Of a DNA stretch of 64,000 nt, positions 27,133 to 36,150 are shown one piece after another (position 1 is the stretch's first letter; each line of letters starts with the position of its first letter). The position numbers were made by a program, and so were the translations under genes. Origin of the DNA: Pseudomonas sp. Bout1 (lineage in GTDB: Bacteria; Pseudomonadota; Gammaproteobacteria; Pseudomonadales; Pseudomonadaceae). Location of the stretch: assembly GCF_034314165.1 (NCBI RefSeq), contig NZ_JAVIWK010000001.1, positions 1,565,001 through 1,629,000 on the forward strand, in the 5' to 3' direction. The notes below the pieces were generated by a model, which had not been told where the DNA came from, ran no database searches, and saw nothing but the letters and a program-made list of their open reading frames with translations.

Positions 27133-28032
27133 TTAGATCGTGCTCGCCTTGGAGACCGGTGCAGGCTGCACCGCTGTCTTGCGCCCCAACATCACCGTCG
27201 CAATCACCCCGCAGGCAAACAGCCAGGTAATCGGCTCGATGTGCTCACCAAAAAACAGTGCCGAAAACGCGATGGTGAAAAAGATCTGCAACAGCTGAAT
27301 CTGGCTCACCCGCGCGATGCCGCCCATGGCCAGCCCGGCATACCACGCAAAGAAGCCGAAGAACTGCGAAAACAGCGAGACATAGCCAAACGCCCACCAG
27401 GTGCGCGGCGAAATCGGCCCTTCGTGTTGCAGCGCCAGGTACGCCACCGGCCCGATCAACACCGGCGTCGACAGCACCAGCGCCCAGCAGATCACCTGCC
27501 AGCCGCCCATCTCCTTGGCCAACCGGCCGCCCTCTGCGTAACCCAGGCCACCCACGGCAATTGCCCCGAGCATCAACAGATCACCCGCCTGGATACTGCC
27601 AGCGCCGGTGATCAGCGCATAACTGAGCACCAGCGCACTGCCCAGCGCCGCGCAGGCCCAGAACGCCTTCGATGGCCGCTCATGGGACAACCACGCCGCA
27701 TACAGCGCCACGCACAGCGGCTGCAAACCGTTGACCAACGCACCATGAGACGCCGGCAAGGTTTGCATGGCCCAGGCTGACAACACCGGAAACCCCAGGA
27801 TTACCCCGGCAATCACCAGCGTCAGCCCGCGCACCTGGCGCCAGGTAGGCCAGCGCTCACGGCGCCACAGCAACAACGCCGCCGCCGGCACCGCCGCAAA
27901 CAACGCCCGGCCCAGGCCATTGAGCAGCGGGTGGATTTCCTGCACCACGATACGGGTGAAGGGCAGGGTGAGGCTGAAGATGACGACGCCCAGCAGGCCG
28001 AGGGCCATGCCGGTATTTTCGCGGGAGCTCAT
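27133..28032 (-). CDS. EamA-family (DMT) transporter
   Basis: 299-residue protein with ten predicted membrane helices in two EamA repeats (about 10-140 and 150-285). DMT proteins of this type export amino acids or other metabolites; the substrate is unknown. I start it at ATG 28032 (MSSRENTG); there is no good ribosome site there, so the exact start is uncertain. It is convergent with the methyltransferase gene, with a REPIN between. Confidence 0.85.
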   Translation of the reverse strand: MSSRENTGMALGLLGVVIFSLTLPFTRIVVQEIHPLLNGLGRALFAAVPAAALLLWRRERWPTWRQVRGLTLVIAGVILGFPVLSAWAMQTLPASHGALVNGLQPLCVALYAAWLSHERPSKAFWACAALGSALVLSYALITGAGSIQAGDLLMLGAIAVGGLGYAEGGRLAKEMGGWQVICWALVLSTPVLIGPVAYLALQHEGPISPRTWWAFGYVSLFSQFFGFFAWYAGLAMGGIARVSQIQLLQIFFTIAFSALFFGEHIEPITWLFACGVIATVMLGRKTAVQPAPVSKASTI

Positions 28033-28154
28033 GGAAGGAACCAGAATCGAATGGGCCGGAAGTGGACGTTCATCTAGCCACAAAGCCCCGCAAACACGGG
28101 CTTACAGCTGGGTGCAGATTGAGCCGTACAGTTTTGAACGGGCGACTCGGTTCA

Positions 28155-28252
28155 TGTGGGAGCTGTCGAGCCTTGGCGAGGCTGCATTGGGGTCAACACA
28201 GTTTACCTGTCAGGCCGAGGTGCCTGCATCGCGGGCAAGCCCGGCTCCCACA
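28155..28252. repeat. REPIN of the CTGTCGAGC subtype
   Basis: Left arm TGTGGGAGCTGTCGAGC..GCGAGGCTGC, right arm GCATCGCGGGCAAGCCCGGC..CCACA. It is a single-copy relative of the unit that is amplified seven times at 54871-56241. Confidence 0.8.
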
Positions 28253-28356
28253 CAAGCCGGGGTGCTGATGTAGTAGCGGGCCATTACCCGGATCAAGCCT
28301 GCGGGTCTATCTTGGCTACTCTTGTCTGCCCAACCGTTCAACCGGAGGAATGCCCC

Positions 28357-28938
28357 ATGGCCGCGAAAAAAATCCTGATGCTGGTCGGCGATTACGTCGA
28401 AGACTATGAAGTGATGGTGCCGTTCCAGGCGCTGCTGATGGTGGGGCATACCGTACACGCCGTGTGCCCGGACAAGACCGCCGGCCAGACCGTGCGCACG
28501 GCAATCCACGACTTCGAAGGCGACCAGACCTACAGCGAAAAGCCCGGGCACCTGTTCGCCCTGAATGCGGATTTTGCCAAGGTGAACGCCGCTGACTACG
28601 ACGCGCTGCTGGTGCCCGGTGGTCGTGCACCCGAGTACCTGCGCCTGAACGAAAAAGTCCTGCAACTGGTCAAGGCGTTCGACCAGGCCGGCAAACCTAT
28701 CGCCGCCGTGTGCCATGGTGCGCAACTGCTGGCGGCCGCCGGCATTCTGGGAGGCCGCGAGTGCAGCGCCTACCCGGCGTGCGGGCCGGAAGTGCGACTG
28801 GCGGGCGGTACGTTCATCGATATCCCGGTGACCGACAGCCATGTTCAAGGCAATCTGGTGACTGCCCCGGCCTGGCCGGCGCACCCTGGCTGGCTGGCGG
28901 GTTTCCTTGGCCTGCTGGGTACTCGGATCACCCTGTAA
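28357..28938 (+). CDS. DJ-1/PfpI-family protein
   Basis: 193-residue DJ-1/PfpI fold. The nucleophile elbow is [10 protein letters not shown] with Cys119, and the conserved acidic residue is Glu18 in [10 protein letters not shown]. The [13 protein letters not shown] segment is typical of PfpI/YhbO-like proteins linked to glyoxalase, deglycase or stress functions. A GGAGG site precedes ATG 28357. The C-terminal [19 protein letters not shown] is family-typical. It is followed after 16 nt by an RHH gene, likely in one operon. Confidence 0.87.
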   Translation: MAAKKILMLVGDYVEDYEVMVPFQALLMVGHTVHAVCPDKTAGQTVRTAIHDFEGDQTYSEKPGHLFALNADFAKVNAADYDALLVPGGRAPEYLRLNEKVLQLVKAFDQAGKPIAAVCHGAQLLAAAGILGGRECSAYPACGPEVRLAGGTFIDIPVTDSHVQGNLVTAPAWPAHPGWLAGFLGLLGTRITL

Positions 28939-28954
28939 ACCGGAGGTCATCACC

Positions 28955-29272
28955 ATGTGCGAACTGTACGTCAAGGCCGACCCGATTCTGTATGAATCCC
29001 GCTCGCGCTCCCTGCGCATCTGCGGCGTGGTGACCACCGTACGCCTGGAAAACCAGTTCTGGGACATCCTCAGCGAAATCGCCGAGGTGGATGGCATGAC
29101 CACCAATCAACTGATCACCAAGCTGTATGAAGAGGTGATGGACTACCGCGGCGAAGTGGTGAATTTTGCTTCGTTCCTGCGGGTGAGTTGCACGCGGTAT
29201 CTGAGCAAGCAGCGGGTTCACGCCCCAGGCCTCGGCCTTGTTAATCCCAGAAGTGGCACGCAGAAGATCTAA
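28955..29272 (+). CDS. Ribbon-helix-helix domain protein
   Basis: 105 residues. The segment RICGVVTTVRLENQFWDILSEIAEVDGMTTNQLITKLYEEV fits an RHH (RHH_4/arylsulfatase-regulator type) fold: one beta strand then two helices. ATG 28955 has a GGAGG site. It is the last gene after the DJ-1 protein. The role is probably DNA binding, but no target can be named from the sequence. Confidence 0.8.
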   Translation: MCELYVKADPILYESRSRSLRICGVVTTVRLENQFWDILSEIAEVDGMTTNQLITKLYEEVMDYRGEVVNFASFLRVSCTRYLSKQRVHAPGLGLVNPRSGTQKI

Positions 29273-29290
29273 ATGTGGCAACTCGTTCAA

Positions 29291-29378
29291 TGTGGGAGCC
29301 GGGCTTGCCCGCGATGACATCGCCTCGGTTTAACTGGCTGACCGAGTCGCCCGCATCGCAGGCAAGCCAGCTCCCACA
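29291..29378. repeat. REPIN
   Basis: Inverted pair TGTGGGAGCCGGGCTTGCCC ... CAGGCAAGCCAGCTCCCACA. The left arm is the CCGGG subtype and the right arm is the CCAGC subtype, so the pair is mixed. It lies between two convergent genes. Confidence 0.88.
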
Positions 29379-29413
29379 CTGATCGGGTTTCCAGGCCGAA
29401 TGCTGGTGAAGGG

Positions 29414-31972
29414 TCAGAAGAACTGCGTCACGCTGATCTTGGCATCGCGGCCCTTGGTGTAGGCGCGGTCGCCGCTCAGGGCCGGGCGGAAGTTGTTGTT
29501 GAACAGGTTGTCCACGGTGAAGTTCACCTCGGTGCCCTTCAGATAAGCCTGCTGCGGCTTCCAGCTGGCGAACAGGCCTTGGGTGTTGTAGCGCTTGTTG
29601 CCGTACTGATCGTAGAACAGGTCGCCGATGCTGCTGCCCGGGCCACCGGAATACTTGTCGCTCGGCAAACGGCTGGTGGCGCCGATGAATTGTCCTTGCC
29701 AGCCCACCTGCATATCCAGGCTCGGGATCTTGGTGCCCAGTACCACCACCCATTTGGTCGGCGGAATATCCCGCGCCCAGACGTCCGGCCCCCATGGGTT
29801 GGTGTAGGCGCCTTCGTGTTTGCCGGTGGTGTAGGCGAACGATACCGAGCCGAACACGTAGGTGGAGTCATAGAAACTCTCGGCCTCGAAACCCTTGATG
29901 GTCATGCCGCCGATGTTGCGGTAGTTGGACATCGCCCCCGGCGGGCAGGCACTGGAAATGGTCCCGCCGTTGACCGCCTGGTTCTGGCAGCCCACGCCCG
30001 TGGCCTTGAAGATCTCGTCTTCGACCTTGTTGTGGAACAGCGTGGTCCGCAGTTGCAGGTTGTCGCCGTGGGTGAACACGTCGGCGAAGCGGGTGACGTT
30101 ACCGAGGGTGATCGAGGTGATGCGCTCCGGGTCCAGGTCGACGCTGGTGGCGGTGCGGCTGCCCAGGCCCTGGACCTCATACTGCTCGTCGATCACCGGG
30201 GCACGCCAGGTGCGGCTCCAGTTGGCAAACATCGCCACGTTCGGGGTGATGGTCCAGTACGCCGCAAGGCGGGGCGACCAGCCGGTGTAGGTGCGGTCGC
30301 TGTAGTCGTGGCCGATGGCCGGGTCCGGGTTGCTGTAGTACGGCGCGTCGTTGGCCTCGCCGCGGTTGCGCACATGGTCATAGCGCATCGAGGGGGTGAT
30401 GGTCACGTCGCCCAGCGTCACCGCGTCCTGGATAAAGAAGCTGTTGGTGTCGACCTTGCCATGGGGCATGAACCCCGGCTGGAAGTGCCCGTAGTTATAT
30501 TTTGGGGTGTTGTAGGTGGCGCCGGGCATCCACATTTCGGTTTCCCGGGCGTGTTTGCGGATTTGCACCCCGGTGGTCACCGCATGCTGCAACACGCCGG
30601 TGGAAAACAGGCTGACGTTGCGTACGTCTAGGTTCTTGTCGTTGTAGGAGGTGTCCATCTTGCGCCCGCCGGTCGCGAGCTGGAAAAACGCCGTGGCGTC
30701 ACGCTCGTCGGTCTGGTCGGTGTTGGATTCTGAATACTTGATGGTCAAGTCCACCAGCGGGTTATTCATCGGCTGGTATTCGTACTTGCCGGACCAGGTG
30801 GTGTCGACGGTGTTGCGGTTGGCCAGGAAGCGTTTCAGCGCGGCTTCGTAGCCATAGCGGTCGATGTTGGCCTGGGTCGGCGGCGTCGGGTAGCTGGCGG
30901 CAGAGAAGGGCGTCCAGCGCTGGCTGTTAGAGCGTGAATACGACAGGCCAAGGCTGTGCTCATCGGTAAAGTGTGCATTCACCTTGAACAGCTTGCCGTC
31001 CACGTTCTGCGCGCTGTTGGGCAGGCGCTTGGGGTTGATCGGGTACTGGTTGTTATCGTTGGGCAGGGTGGCGGCCAGCTTCATGTCGCCGCCGTCGCGC
31101 TGGGTCAGGTAGGCCAGGGCATCGAAGCGCCCGTCATCGGTGCGCCCGTAAACCGCGCTGCTGTAGACCTGTTCATGGTCGTTGCTGGAGTAACCGTATT
31201 TGAGCATGGCGCCGCTGTTGCGCCCGTCCTTGAGCAGGTCCGGGGCATCCTTGGTGGTCATGTTGACCGTACCGCCAAAGCCGCCGTTGCCACTGAAGGC
31301 CGAGTTGGGACCTTTCTCTACTTCAATGCTCTTGATCAGCTCGGGCTCGATAAACACGGTGCCCTGCTGGTAACGCTCAAAGCCGCTTTTGGTGGCGCCA
31401 TCGACGGTCAGCGGCACGTCTTCGGCGTCACCGAAACCACGGATGTTGATGGTCTGCCCGCCGGGCTTCAGCGAGCCGCCCTGGCTGATGCCGGGCAGGG
31501 TTTGCAGCAGGCTGGGGATGTTATTGGACTGGTAACGGTCGATGTCGGCCTGGCTCAGGGTGGAGCGGCCGACGGTGGTGGAGTCGACCTCGTTGCCGGT
31601 GCCGATCACGCTCAGGGCTTCCAGCTGAATCGCGCTGCTGTTGGTGGTCTTGCCTTCTTCGGGCCGTACCACGTAGGTGCTGCCGACCTTGAGCAACACG
31701 AACTCGCCGTCTTTGAGCAGGGTACGAATCGCCACTTCCGGGGTGAAGTCGCCATTGAGGGCCGGCGCCTGGATATTTTTCAGCAACGCTTCATCGAACA
31801 GCAGCTGGATTTTCGCCTGCTGCGCCACCTGGCTCAGGGACGTGGCCAGGGGCTGGGCCGGCAATTGCAGTTTGAACGACTCGGCCTGGGCATTCAGGCT
31901 GAAGGCCAGGCAGGCGGCAAGGGCGGTGGGTCGAACAAACAAGTGCTGAACGTGGCAAGGCGCGCGAAACAT
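29414..31972 (-). CDS. TonB-dependent receptor with signalling domain, heme/hemoprotein type (HasR/HxuA-like)
   Basis: 852 residues: signal peptide (about 1-31), secretin/TonB short N-terminal (STN) signalling domain (about 32-110), plug with INIRGFGDAEDVPLTVDG and the segment FERYQQGTVFIEPELIKSIEVEKGP, then a 22-strand barrel ending in the aromatic ISVTQFF. The plug wording and the RTWRAPVIDEQY element resemble heme receptors (FRAP-box family). ATG 31972 has a GGGGGA site. Together with the FecR-like and ECF sigma genes upstream it forms a cell-surface signalling unit, as in the P. aeruginosa hxu and has systems. No hemophore gene (hasA) follows. Hemin or hemoprotein as ligand is inference. 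Confidence 0.85.
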   Translation of the reverse strand: MFRAPCHVQHLFVRPTALAACLAFSLNAQAESFKLQLPAQPLATSLSQVAQQAKIQLLFDEALLKNIQAPALNGDFTPEVAIRTLLKDGEFVLLKVGSTYVVRPEEGKTTNSSAIQLEALSVIGTGNEVDSTTVGRSTLSQADIDRYQSNNIPSLLQTLPGISQGGSLKPGGQTINIRGFGDAEDVPLTVDGATKSGFERYQQGTVFIEPELIKSIEVEKGPNSAFSGNGGFGGTVNMTTKDAPDLLKDGRNSGAMLKYGYSSNDHEQVYSSAVYGRTDDGRFDALAYLTQRDGGDMKLAATLPNDNNQYPINPKRLPNSAQNVDGKLFKVNAHFTDEHSLGLSYSRSNSQRWTPFSAASYPTPPTQANIDRYGYEAALKRFLANRNTVDTTWSGKYEYQPMNNPLVDLTIKYSESNTDQTDERDATAFFQLATGGRKMDTSYNDKNLDVRNVSLFSTGVLQHAVTTGVQIRKHARETEMWMPGATYNTPKYNYGHFQPGFMPHGKVDTNSFFIQDAVTLGDVTITPSMRYDHVRNRGEANDAPYYSNPDPAIGHDYSDRTYTGWSPRLAAYWTITPNVAMFANWSRTWRAPVIDEQYEVQGLGSRTATSVDLDPERITSITLGNVTRFADVFTHGDNLQLRTTLFHNKVEDEIFKATGVGCQNQAVNGGTISSACPPGAMSNYRNIGGMTIKGFEAESFYDSTYVFGSVSFAYTTGKHEGAYTNPWGPDVWARDIPPTKWVVVLGTKIPSLDMQVGWQGQFIGATSRLPSDKYSGGPGSSIGDLFYDQYGNKRYNTQGLFASWKPQQAYLKGTEVNFTVDNLFNNNFRPALSGDRAYTKGRDAKISVTQFF

Positions 31973-32100
31973 GAAATCCCCCGGAGTAGCCAAATGGCCA
32001 AAAAGGTGTGCGTATCAAACGCAGACCGGAGGAAGACGCGGCAGAAAAAATAATCCTCACATGCGAATGCAAAATATTCTCAAACAAGAATTTTGCAGGA

Positions 32101-33069
32101 TTACTTGCGCGGTTCGATCCTGATATTGCCATCGGCCAGGGCCACGGTTTTTACCGGCAGCAGGGCGGGCAGGGCGTTGAGCAGGGCGTCCGGATCATTC
32201 ACATCCAGGTTGCCCGAGACCTTCAACTGCGCCACTGCGCCGTCCACCAGCAACGGTGCCTGGGGGCGGTACAGGCTCAACTCGTCCATCAAGCTGGCCA
32301 GCTCGCGATTGCGAAACGATACGTGCCCACCGCGCCAATCGGCGATTTCGTCGGCGGTGAGGGTTTGTTGTTGCAGGGTGCCTTTGGCATAACTGAACGT
32401 GGCGCGCTGTTGGGCGCCAAGCAACGTGGCAGGCACCCTGGCATCGGCATCGAACGCCACTTGGCCGTGAGCCACGCTGACCACCAGTTGTTGTTTGCTG
32501 CGCCGCACATCAAAGCCGGTGCCGACCACCCGTACGTTGGCTTCGCCGGCCTGCACGAACAGCGGGCGTTCCTTGTCGGCGGCAACCTCGATATACAACT
32601 GGCCTTGATCCAGATGCACGACGCGCTGGTGGCTGGTGAAGTCCACTCGCAGGCGCGTGTTGGCGTTGACGTACAAGGTGCTGCCGTCGGGCAGTTGCAT
32701 GGTGCGCATACCCTTGGCATGAGCCGCCACCTGGGTGTGGAACAGCTCGCGCGGGGCACCGAGATTGTTCGCCAGCAGGGCACACACCAACGCGGCCGCC
32801 ACCGCCAGGGCGGGGCGCCACACGGGCTGTTTGCGTACGGGTAGCGGTGTCGGTTTGTTCAGTTGCTGCAACTGGGCCAGGTCGGCCCACAGCTGTTCGA
32901 ATTCGGCATAGGCGCGAGCATTGGCCGGCTCCGACTGCCAGGCGGCAAACGCCTTGCGGTCGGCGCGGCCCGCGTCATTGCGGTTGCGCGCAAACCAGCT
33001 GGCGGCCTGGGCATCGATCGAGTCGCTGGCCTCGATGCCACAGGTGTCGATGTCGCTCAGGCGGGTCAT
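32101..33069 (-). CDS. FecR-family anti-sigma regulator
   Basis: 322-residue sigma regulator. The N-terminal DUF4880/anti-sigma part (about 10-75, QAASWFARNRNDAGRADRKAFAAW) lies in the cytoplasm, one membrane helix spans about 87-103, and the periplasmic FecR domain (about 115-215) is followed by a C-terminal STN-like part that contacts the receptor. Its ATG overlaps the sigma gene by 4 nt (ATGA). It passes the ligand signal from the TonB receptor to the ECF sigma factor. Confidence 0.9.
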   Translation of the reverse strand: MTRLSDIDTCGIEASDSIDAQAASWFARNRNDAGRADRKAFAAWQSEPANARAYAEFEQLWADLAQLQQLNKPTPLPVRKQPVWRPALAVAAALVCALLANNLGAPRELFHTQVAAHAKGMRTMQLPDGSTLYVNANTRLRVDFTSHQRVVHLDQGQLYIEVAADKERPLFVQAGEANVRVVGTGFDVRRSKQQLVVSVAHGQVAFDADARVPATLLGAQQRATFSYAKGTLQQQTLTADEIADWRGGHVSFRNRELASLMDELSLYRPQAPLLVDGAVAQLKVSGNLDVNDPDALLNALPALLPVKTVALADGNIRIEPRK

Positions 33070-33605
33070 TCTGGCTGCTCCTTGCCCTGTTCTTGTTGAA
33101 GTCGCTGCTTGCAATGCAGCAAGGCAAAAGCGATGTGCTTTTCCACCATGCTGATCGAAACGCCCATGCGCTCGGCGATCTGGGCCTGGCTCAGGCCTTC
33201 GAAGCGGTGCAGCATAAGGGCTTCTCGTCTTCTGGGCGAGAGTTCAGCGAGGACTTCTTTCAACTGTTCCAGGCGTTGCAGGCGTTGCGCGGCGGCCATG
33301 GGATCGTCTCGCGAGTCGCTGACAGGTTCGGCATCCAGCTCGGCCTGTTGCTGGTGGACGGTGTGCCGCACCTTCTGTTTACGCCAGTGATCGCGCAGCA
33401 GGTTGCGCGCCATCTGGAACAGAAACGCCCGTGGCTGCGCAACCTGTGCCCGGTCGCGGTAGTCCAGCCATTGGGTGAAGACATCCTGGGTCATGTCTGC
33501 CGCGTCGCTGGCGTTGTCCGTGCGTTTGCGCAGGAAATGCAGGATATCTGCATAGAACCCGCGAAAGGCATCGGCCGACAGCGGGTCGGGCTTGGGACGA
33601 GACAT
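33066..33605 (-). CDS. ECF sigma factor of the iron-starvation (FecI) type
   Basis: 179 residues. Region 2 (about 10-75) holds DMTQDVFTQWL and RAFLFQMARNLLRDHWR. Region 4 (about 115-170) holds LSPRRREALMLHRFEGLSQAQIAERMGVSISMVEKHI, typical of FecI/PvdS-like sigmas. An AAGGA site precedes ATG 33605. It likely transcribes the receptor gene, with a Fur box upstream adding iron control. Confidence 0.92.
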   Translation of the reverse strand: MSRPKPDPLSADAFRGFYADILHFLRKRTDNASDAADMTQDVFTQWLDYRDRAQVAQPRAFLFQMARNLLRDHWRKQKVRHTVHQQQAELDAEPVSDSRDDPMAAAQRLQRLEQLKEVLAELSPRRREALMLHRFEGLSQAQIAERMGVSISMVEKHIAFALLHCKQRLQQEQGKEQPE

Positions 33606-33648
33606 GGATATCCTTCTTGACGAAGCACGACGTAGAAAAGTCGCGAAT

Positions 33649-33667
33649 GATATCGAGAATTATTGTC
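33649..33667. promoter_or_regulatory. Fur box before the ECF sigma gene
   Basis: GATATCGAGAATTATTGTC matches 14 of 19 positions of the Fur consensus GATAATGATAATCATTATC. It lies 44-62 nt upstream of the sigma gene start, as expected for iron repression of the cascade. Confidence 0.72.
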
Positions 33668-33696
33668 ATTTGTCTCTATTGAAATATACGCATCAG

Positions 33697-33783
33697 TGTG
33701 GGAGCTGGCTTGCCTGCGATGCAGGCACCTCGGTTTGTCAGGAATACCGAGGTGATGCCATCGCAGGCAAGCCAGCTCCCACA
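33697..33783. repeat. REPIN
   Basis: Inverted pair TGTGGGAGCTGGCTTGCCTG ... CAGGCAAGCCAGCTCCCACA, nearly the same as the one at 27046-27132. It ends 6 nt before the stop of the DapA-like gene. Confidence 0.9.
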
Positions 33784-33788
33784 GGGGG

Positions 33789-34676
33789 TCACCGCAATGT
33801 GGTCAGCAGTTCTTGAAGCTGAACCCGGCGAGCCTCACCCAGCGGGAACACCGGCAAGCGTGGGTCCCCGCACTCCAGCCCCGTGAGCCGCAAACCGGCC
33901 TTGATCGTCGCCGGCAAGCCACCTTTGAGGATGAAGTCCAGCAACGGCAACTGGCGATAAAACAGCGCTCGCGCTTTCGTCAGGTCATTGCTCAGAACGG
34001 CTTCATACAAATCCAGATTGAGCTGCGGGATCAGGTTCGGCGCTGCCGTGCACCAGCCCTTCGCCCCAGCCGCAAACGCTTCCAGCGCCAGCGGATTGCA
34101 GCCGTTGTAGAACGGCACCTGGCCCTCGCTGCGCCGGTGCAACTGGTGCATGCGCTGAATATCCCCGGTGCTTTCCTTGACCATGGTCACGTTGTCGACG
34201 CTGTTGACGATGCGCAGGATCAAGTCCACCGACATATCGGTGCCGCTGGTGGCCGGGTTGTTATAGAGCATGATCGGCACGCCGATGCTGTCACCGATGG
34301 CGGCATAGTGAGCGAGGATTTCCGCCTCGCTGAGTTTCCAGTACGAGGCCGGCAATACCATCACTACGTCCGCACCGTGGGCTTCGGCAAACTGTGCGCG
34401 GCGTACGGCCTTGGCGGTGGTCAGGTCGGAGACGCTGACGATGGCCGGTACGCGTTTGCCGACCTTCTGGAGGCTGTAGGCGGCGACTTCATCCCACTCG
34501 GCATCGCTGAGGTAGGCGCCTTCGCCGGTGCTGCCCAGCGGCGCGATGGCGTGTACGCCGCTGTCGATCAGGCGGTCGATGGAGCGTCCGAAGGCGTCCA
34601 GGTCCAGGTGCTGGCCGTCTGCACTGAACGGGGTGATGGTGTAGCCGATAATGCCGTGAATAGAAGGGCTGGACAT
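33789..34676 (-). CDS. DapA-family lyase (dihydrodipicolinate synthase/N-acetylneuraminate lyase superfamily)
   Basis: 295-residue TIM-barrel Schiff-base enzyme: Lys167 in TMVKESTGD forms the imine, Tyr138 (LYNNPA) is the catalytic tyrosine, and the GSTGEG carboxylate-binding loop is at 48-53. The true DapA of lysine synthesis is usually elsewhere, and this gene sits with a class II aldolase under an XRE-cupin regulator, so a catabolic aldolase/lyase acting on a 2-keto acid is more likely. An AGGAGA site precedes ATG 34676. It lies 28 nt after the aldolase gene. Confidence 0.85.
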   Translation of the reverse strand: MSSPSIHGIIGYTITPFSADGQHLDLDAFGRSIDRLIDSGVHAIAPLGSTGEGAYLSDAEWDEVAAYSLQKVGKRVPAIVSVSDLTTAKAVRRAQFAEAHGADVVMVLPASYWKLSEAEILAHYAAIGDSIGVPIMLYNNPATSGTDMSVDLILRIVNSVDNVTMVKESTGDIQRMHQLHRRSEGQVPFYNGCNPLALEAFAAGAKGWCTAAPNLIPQLNLDLYEAVLSNDLTKARALFYRQLPLLDFILKGGLPATIKAGLRLTGLECGDPRLPVFPLGEARRVQLQELLTTLR

Positions 34677-34704
34677 GGAAAAGTCTCCTGTCGAAAAAAG
34701 GGTT

Positions 34705-35487
34705 TCAGTTCAGGCAATCGGCGTGTTGACGCAGGTTCTGCCGAGCGTAGTAGTTGAACGCGGCGCCATGGCGCTTGGGCTTGGAAATCCACTCATGGGC
34801 TTCGCGGCCCAGTTCCGGCAGGATCGGCTTGATCGTGCCGGCGGCCATCGCCAGCAGCTGCAACTTGGCCGCGCGCTCGATCAACTGCGCGATCACGCAG
34901 GCTTCCTCAATGCTCGCCCCGGTGGACAATTGGCCGTGGTGGGAAAGCAATATCGCGCGCTTGTCGCCCAGTGCAGCGGTGATGATTTCACCTTCTTCGT
35001 TGCCCACCGGCACGCCGGGCCAGGCTTGGAGGAACGCGCAGTCTTCGTACAGCGGGCACAGGTCCATGTGGGACACCTGCAGCGGCACTTCGAGCATCGA
35101 CAACGCGGCGATGTGAGTCGGGTGAGTGTGGATGATGCAGTTCACATCCGGGCGAGCGCGGTACACCCAACTGTGAAAACGGTTGGCCGGGTTGGGCATG
35201 CCGTGGCCTTCCAGTACTTCCAAATCTTCGTTGACCAGCAGCAGATTGCTGGCGGTGATTTCATCGAAACCCAGGCCCAGTTGTTGGGTGTAATAAGTGC
35301 CCGGGGTCGGGCCGCGTGCGGTGATCTGCCCGGCCAGGCCGGAGTCATGGCCGTTCTCGAACAGAATCCGGCAGGTGAGCGCCAGCTTTTGCCGGTCGGT
35401 CCACGTATTATCCGCCAGGGTGTTTTGCATCTGGGTCAGTGCTTGCTTGACCAGTTGGTCTTTCGGGAGTGCTAATGTCTTGGCCAT
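34705..35487 (-). CDS. Class II aldolase/adducin-family protein
   Basis: 260 residues. The zinc ligands HTHPTH and the SHHGQL histidines, with an acidic residue in LFENGHDSG, match the L-fuculose-phosphate aldolase/adducin fold. ATG 35487 with an AAGGA site is preferred; an upstream start would cover the operator. First gene of a two-gene operon with a DapA-like lyase. The two C-C lyases together suggest breakdown of a sugar acid or hydroxy-keto acid. Confidence 0.87.
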   Translation of the reverse strand: MAKTLALPKDQLVKQALTQMQNTLADNTWTDRQKLALTCRILFENGHDSGLAGQITARGPTPGTYYTQQLGLGFDEITASNLLLVNEDLEVLEGHGMPNPANRFHSWVYRARPDVNCIIHTHPTHIAALSMLEVPLQVSHMDLCPLYEDCAFLQAWPGVPVGNEEGEIITAALGDKRAILLSHHGQLSTGASIEEACVIAQLIERAAKLQLLAMAAGTIKPILPELGREAHEWISKPKRHGAAFNYYARQNLRQHADCLN

Positions 35488-35510
35488 GTCTGTGTCCTTG
35501 TTCGTAGCAA

Positions 35511-35546
35511 ATGACACGAAAGAGACTATATGACACAAAGTGTCAT
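35511..35546. promoter_or_regulatory. TGACAC operator for the XRE-cupin regulator
   Basis: The divergent gap holds a 7-3-7 inverted repeat ATGACAC-AAA-GTGTCAT (35530-35546), and a third half-site ATGACAC at 35511-35517, 19 nt upstream in direct orientation. The spacing puts the half-sites about two helical turns apart. It lies 24-59 nt before the aldolase start and 46-81 nt before the regulator start, so it can control both. Confidence 0.78.
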
Positions 35547-35591
35547 TGACAAGTATTCTTCATCGACTCTTTAATGGATTAACCGCTGCAC

Positions 35592-36134
35592 ATGTCTATC
35601 CGTTTGAAAATACTGAGAAAAAAACTTGGCGTGACCTTGGAGTCGCTCGCGGAAAAATCCGGGATGACCAAGAGCTACCTGTCGAAAGTCGAGCGCGGGT
35701 TGAATACGCCGTCGATTGCCGCAGCGTTGAAACTGGCCAAGGCGTTGAACGTGAAGGTCGAGGAACTGTTCAGTGAAGACAGCGTGAGCCTCGACAGCTA
35801 CAGCCTGGTTCGCAGCCATGAGCGGCAGGCGTTGTCGGGCACTGATGCGTCACCGGGTTACGCGGTGCTGGCGCATCAGGTCAGCGAGCGTAGTTTGTTG
35901 CCGTTCATCATTTATCCGCCGGCGGAGTTTACGGACAAGACCTTCAAGGAGCATTTGGGTGAGGAGTTTTTGTTTGTGCATGAAGGCCAGGTTGAAGTGG
36001 ATTTCATGAGTGAGCGGGTGGTGTTGAACCGCGGGGATGCGCTGCATTTCAATGCGCAGAAGCCCCACCGGATTCGGTCGGTGGGGGAGGTTCAGGCGCA
36101 GTTGTTGGTGGTGGTGCACAGCAGCGATGAGTGA
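35592..36134 (+). CDS. XRE-family regulator with cupin sensor domain
   Basis: 180 residues: HTH_3/XRE domain at 1-62 (LGVTLESLAEKSGMTKSYLSKVERG) and a single cupin_2 domain at about 105-178 (HLGEEFLFVHEGQVEVDF, RGDALHFNAQKPHRIRS). Such proteins repress or activate the adjacent catabolic operon according to a small ligand in the cupin. It is divergent from the aldolase-lyase operon and very likely binds the TGACAC sites between them. Confidence 0.9.
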   Translation: MSIRLKILRKKLGVTLESLAEKSGMTKSYLSKVERGLNTPSIAAALKLAKALNVKVEELFSEDSVSLDSYSLVRSHERQALSGTDASPGYAVLAHQVSERSLLPFIIYPPAEFTDKTFKEHLGEEFLFVHEGQVEVDFMSERVVLNRGDALHFNAQKPHRIRSVGEVQAQLLVVVHSSDE

Positions 36135-36150
36135 CTGTGGGGTTGTGGGC

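Noticed and set aside
31973..32100. Second Fur box before the TonB receptor
   Set aside because: The best 19-mer (starting GAGAATATTTTG on the minus strand) matches the consensus at only about half of the positions; a sigma-dependent promoter is more likely here.
33789..34676. Assignment as the biosynthetic DapA
   Set aside because: It sits with a class II aldolase under a catabolic-type regulator; Pseudomonas dapA is normally elsewhere. Kept only as DapA-family lyase.
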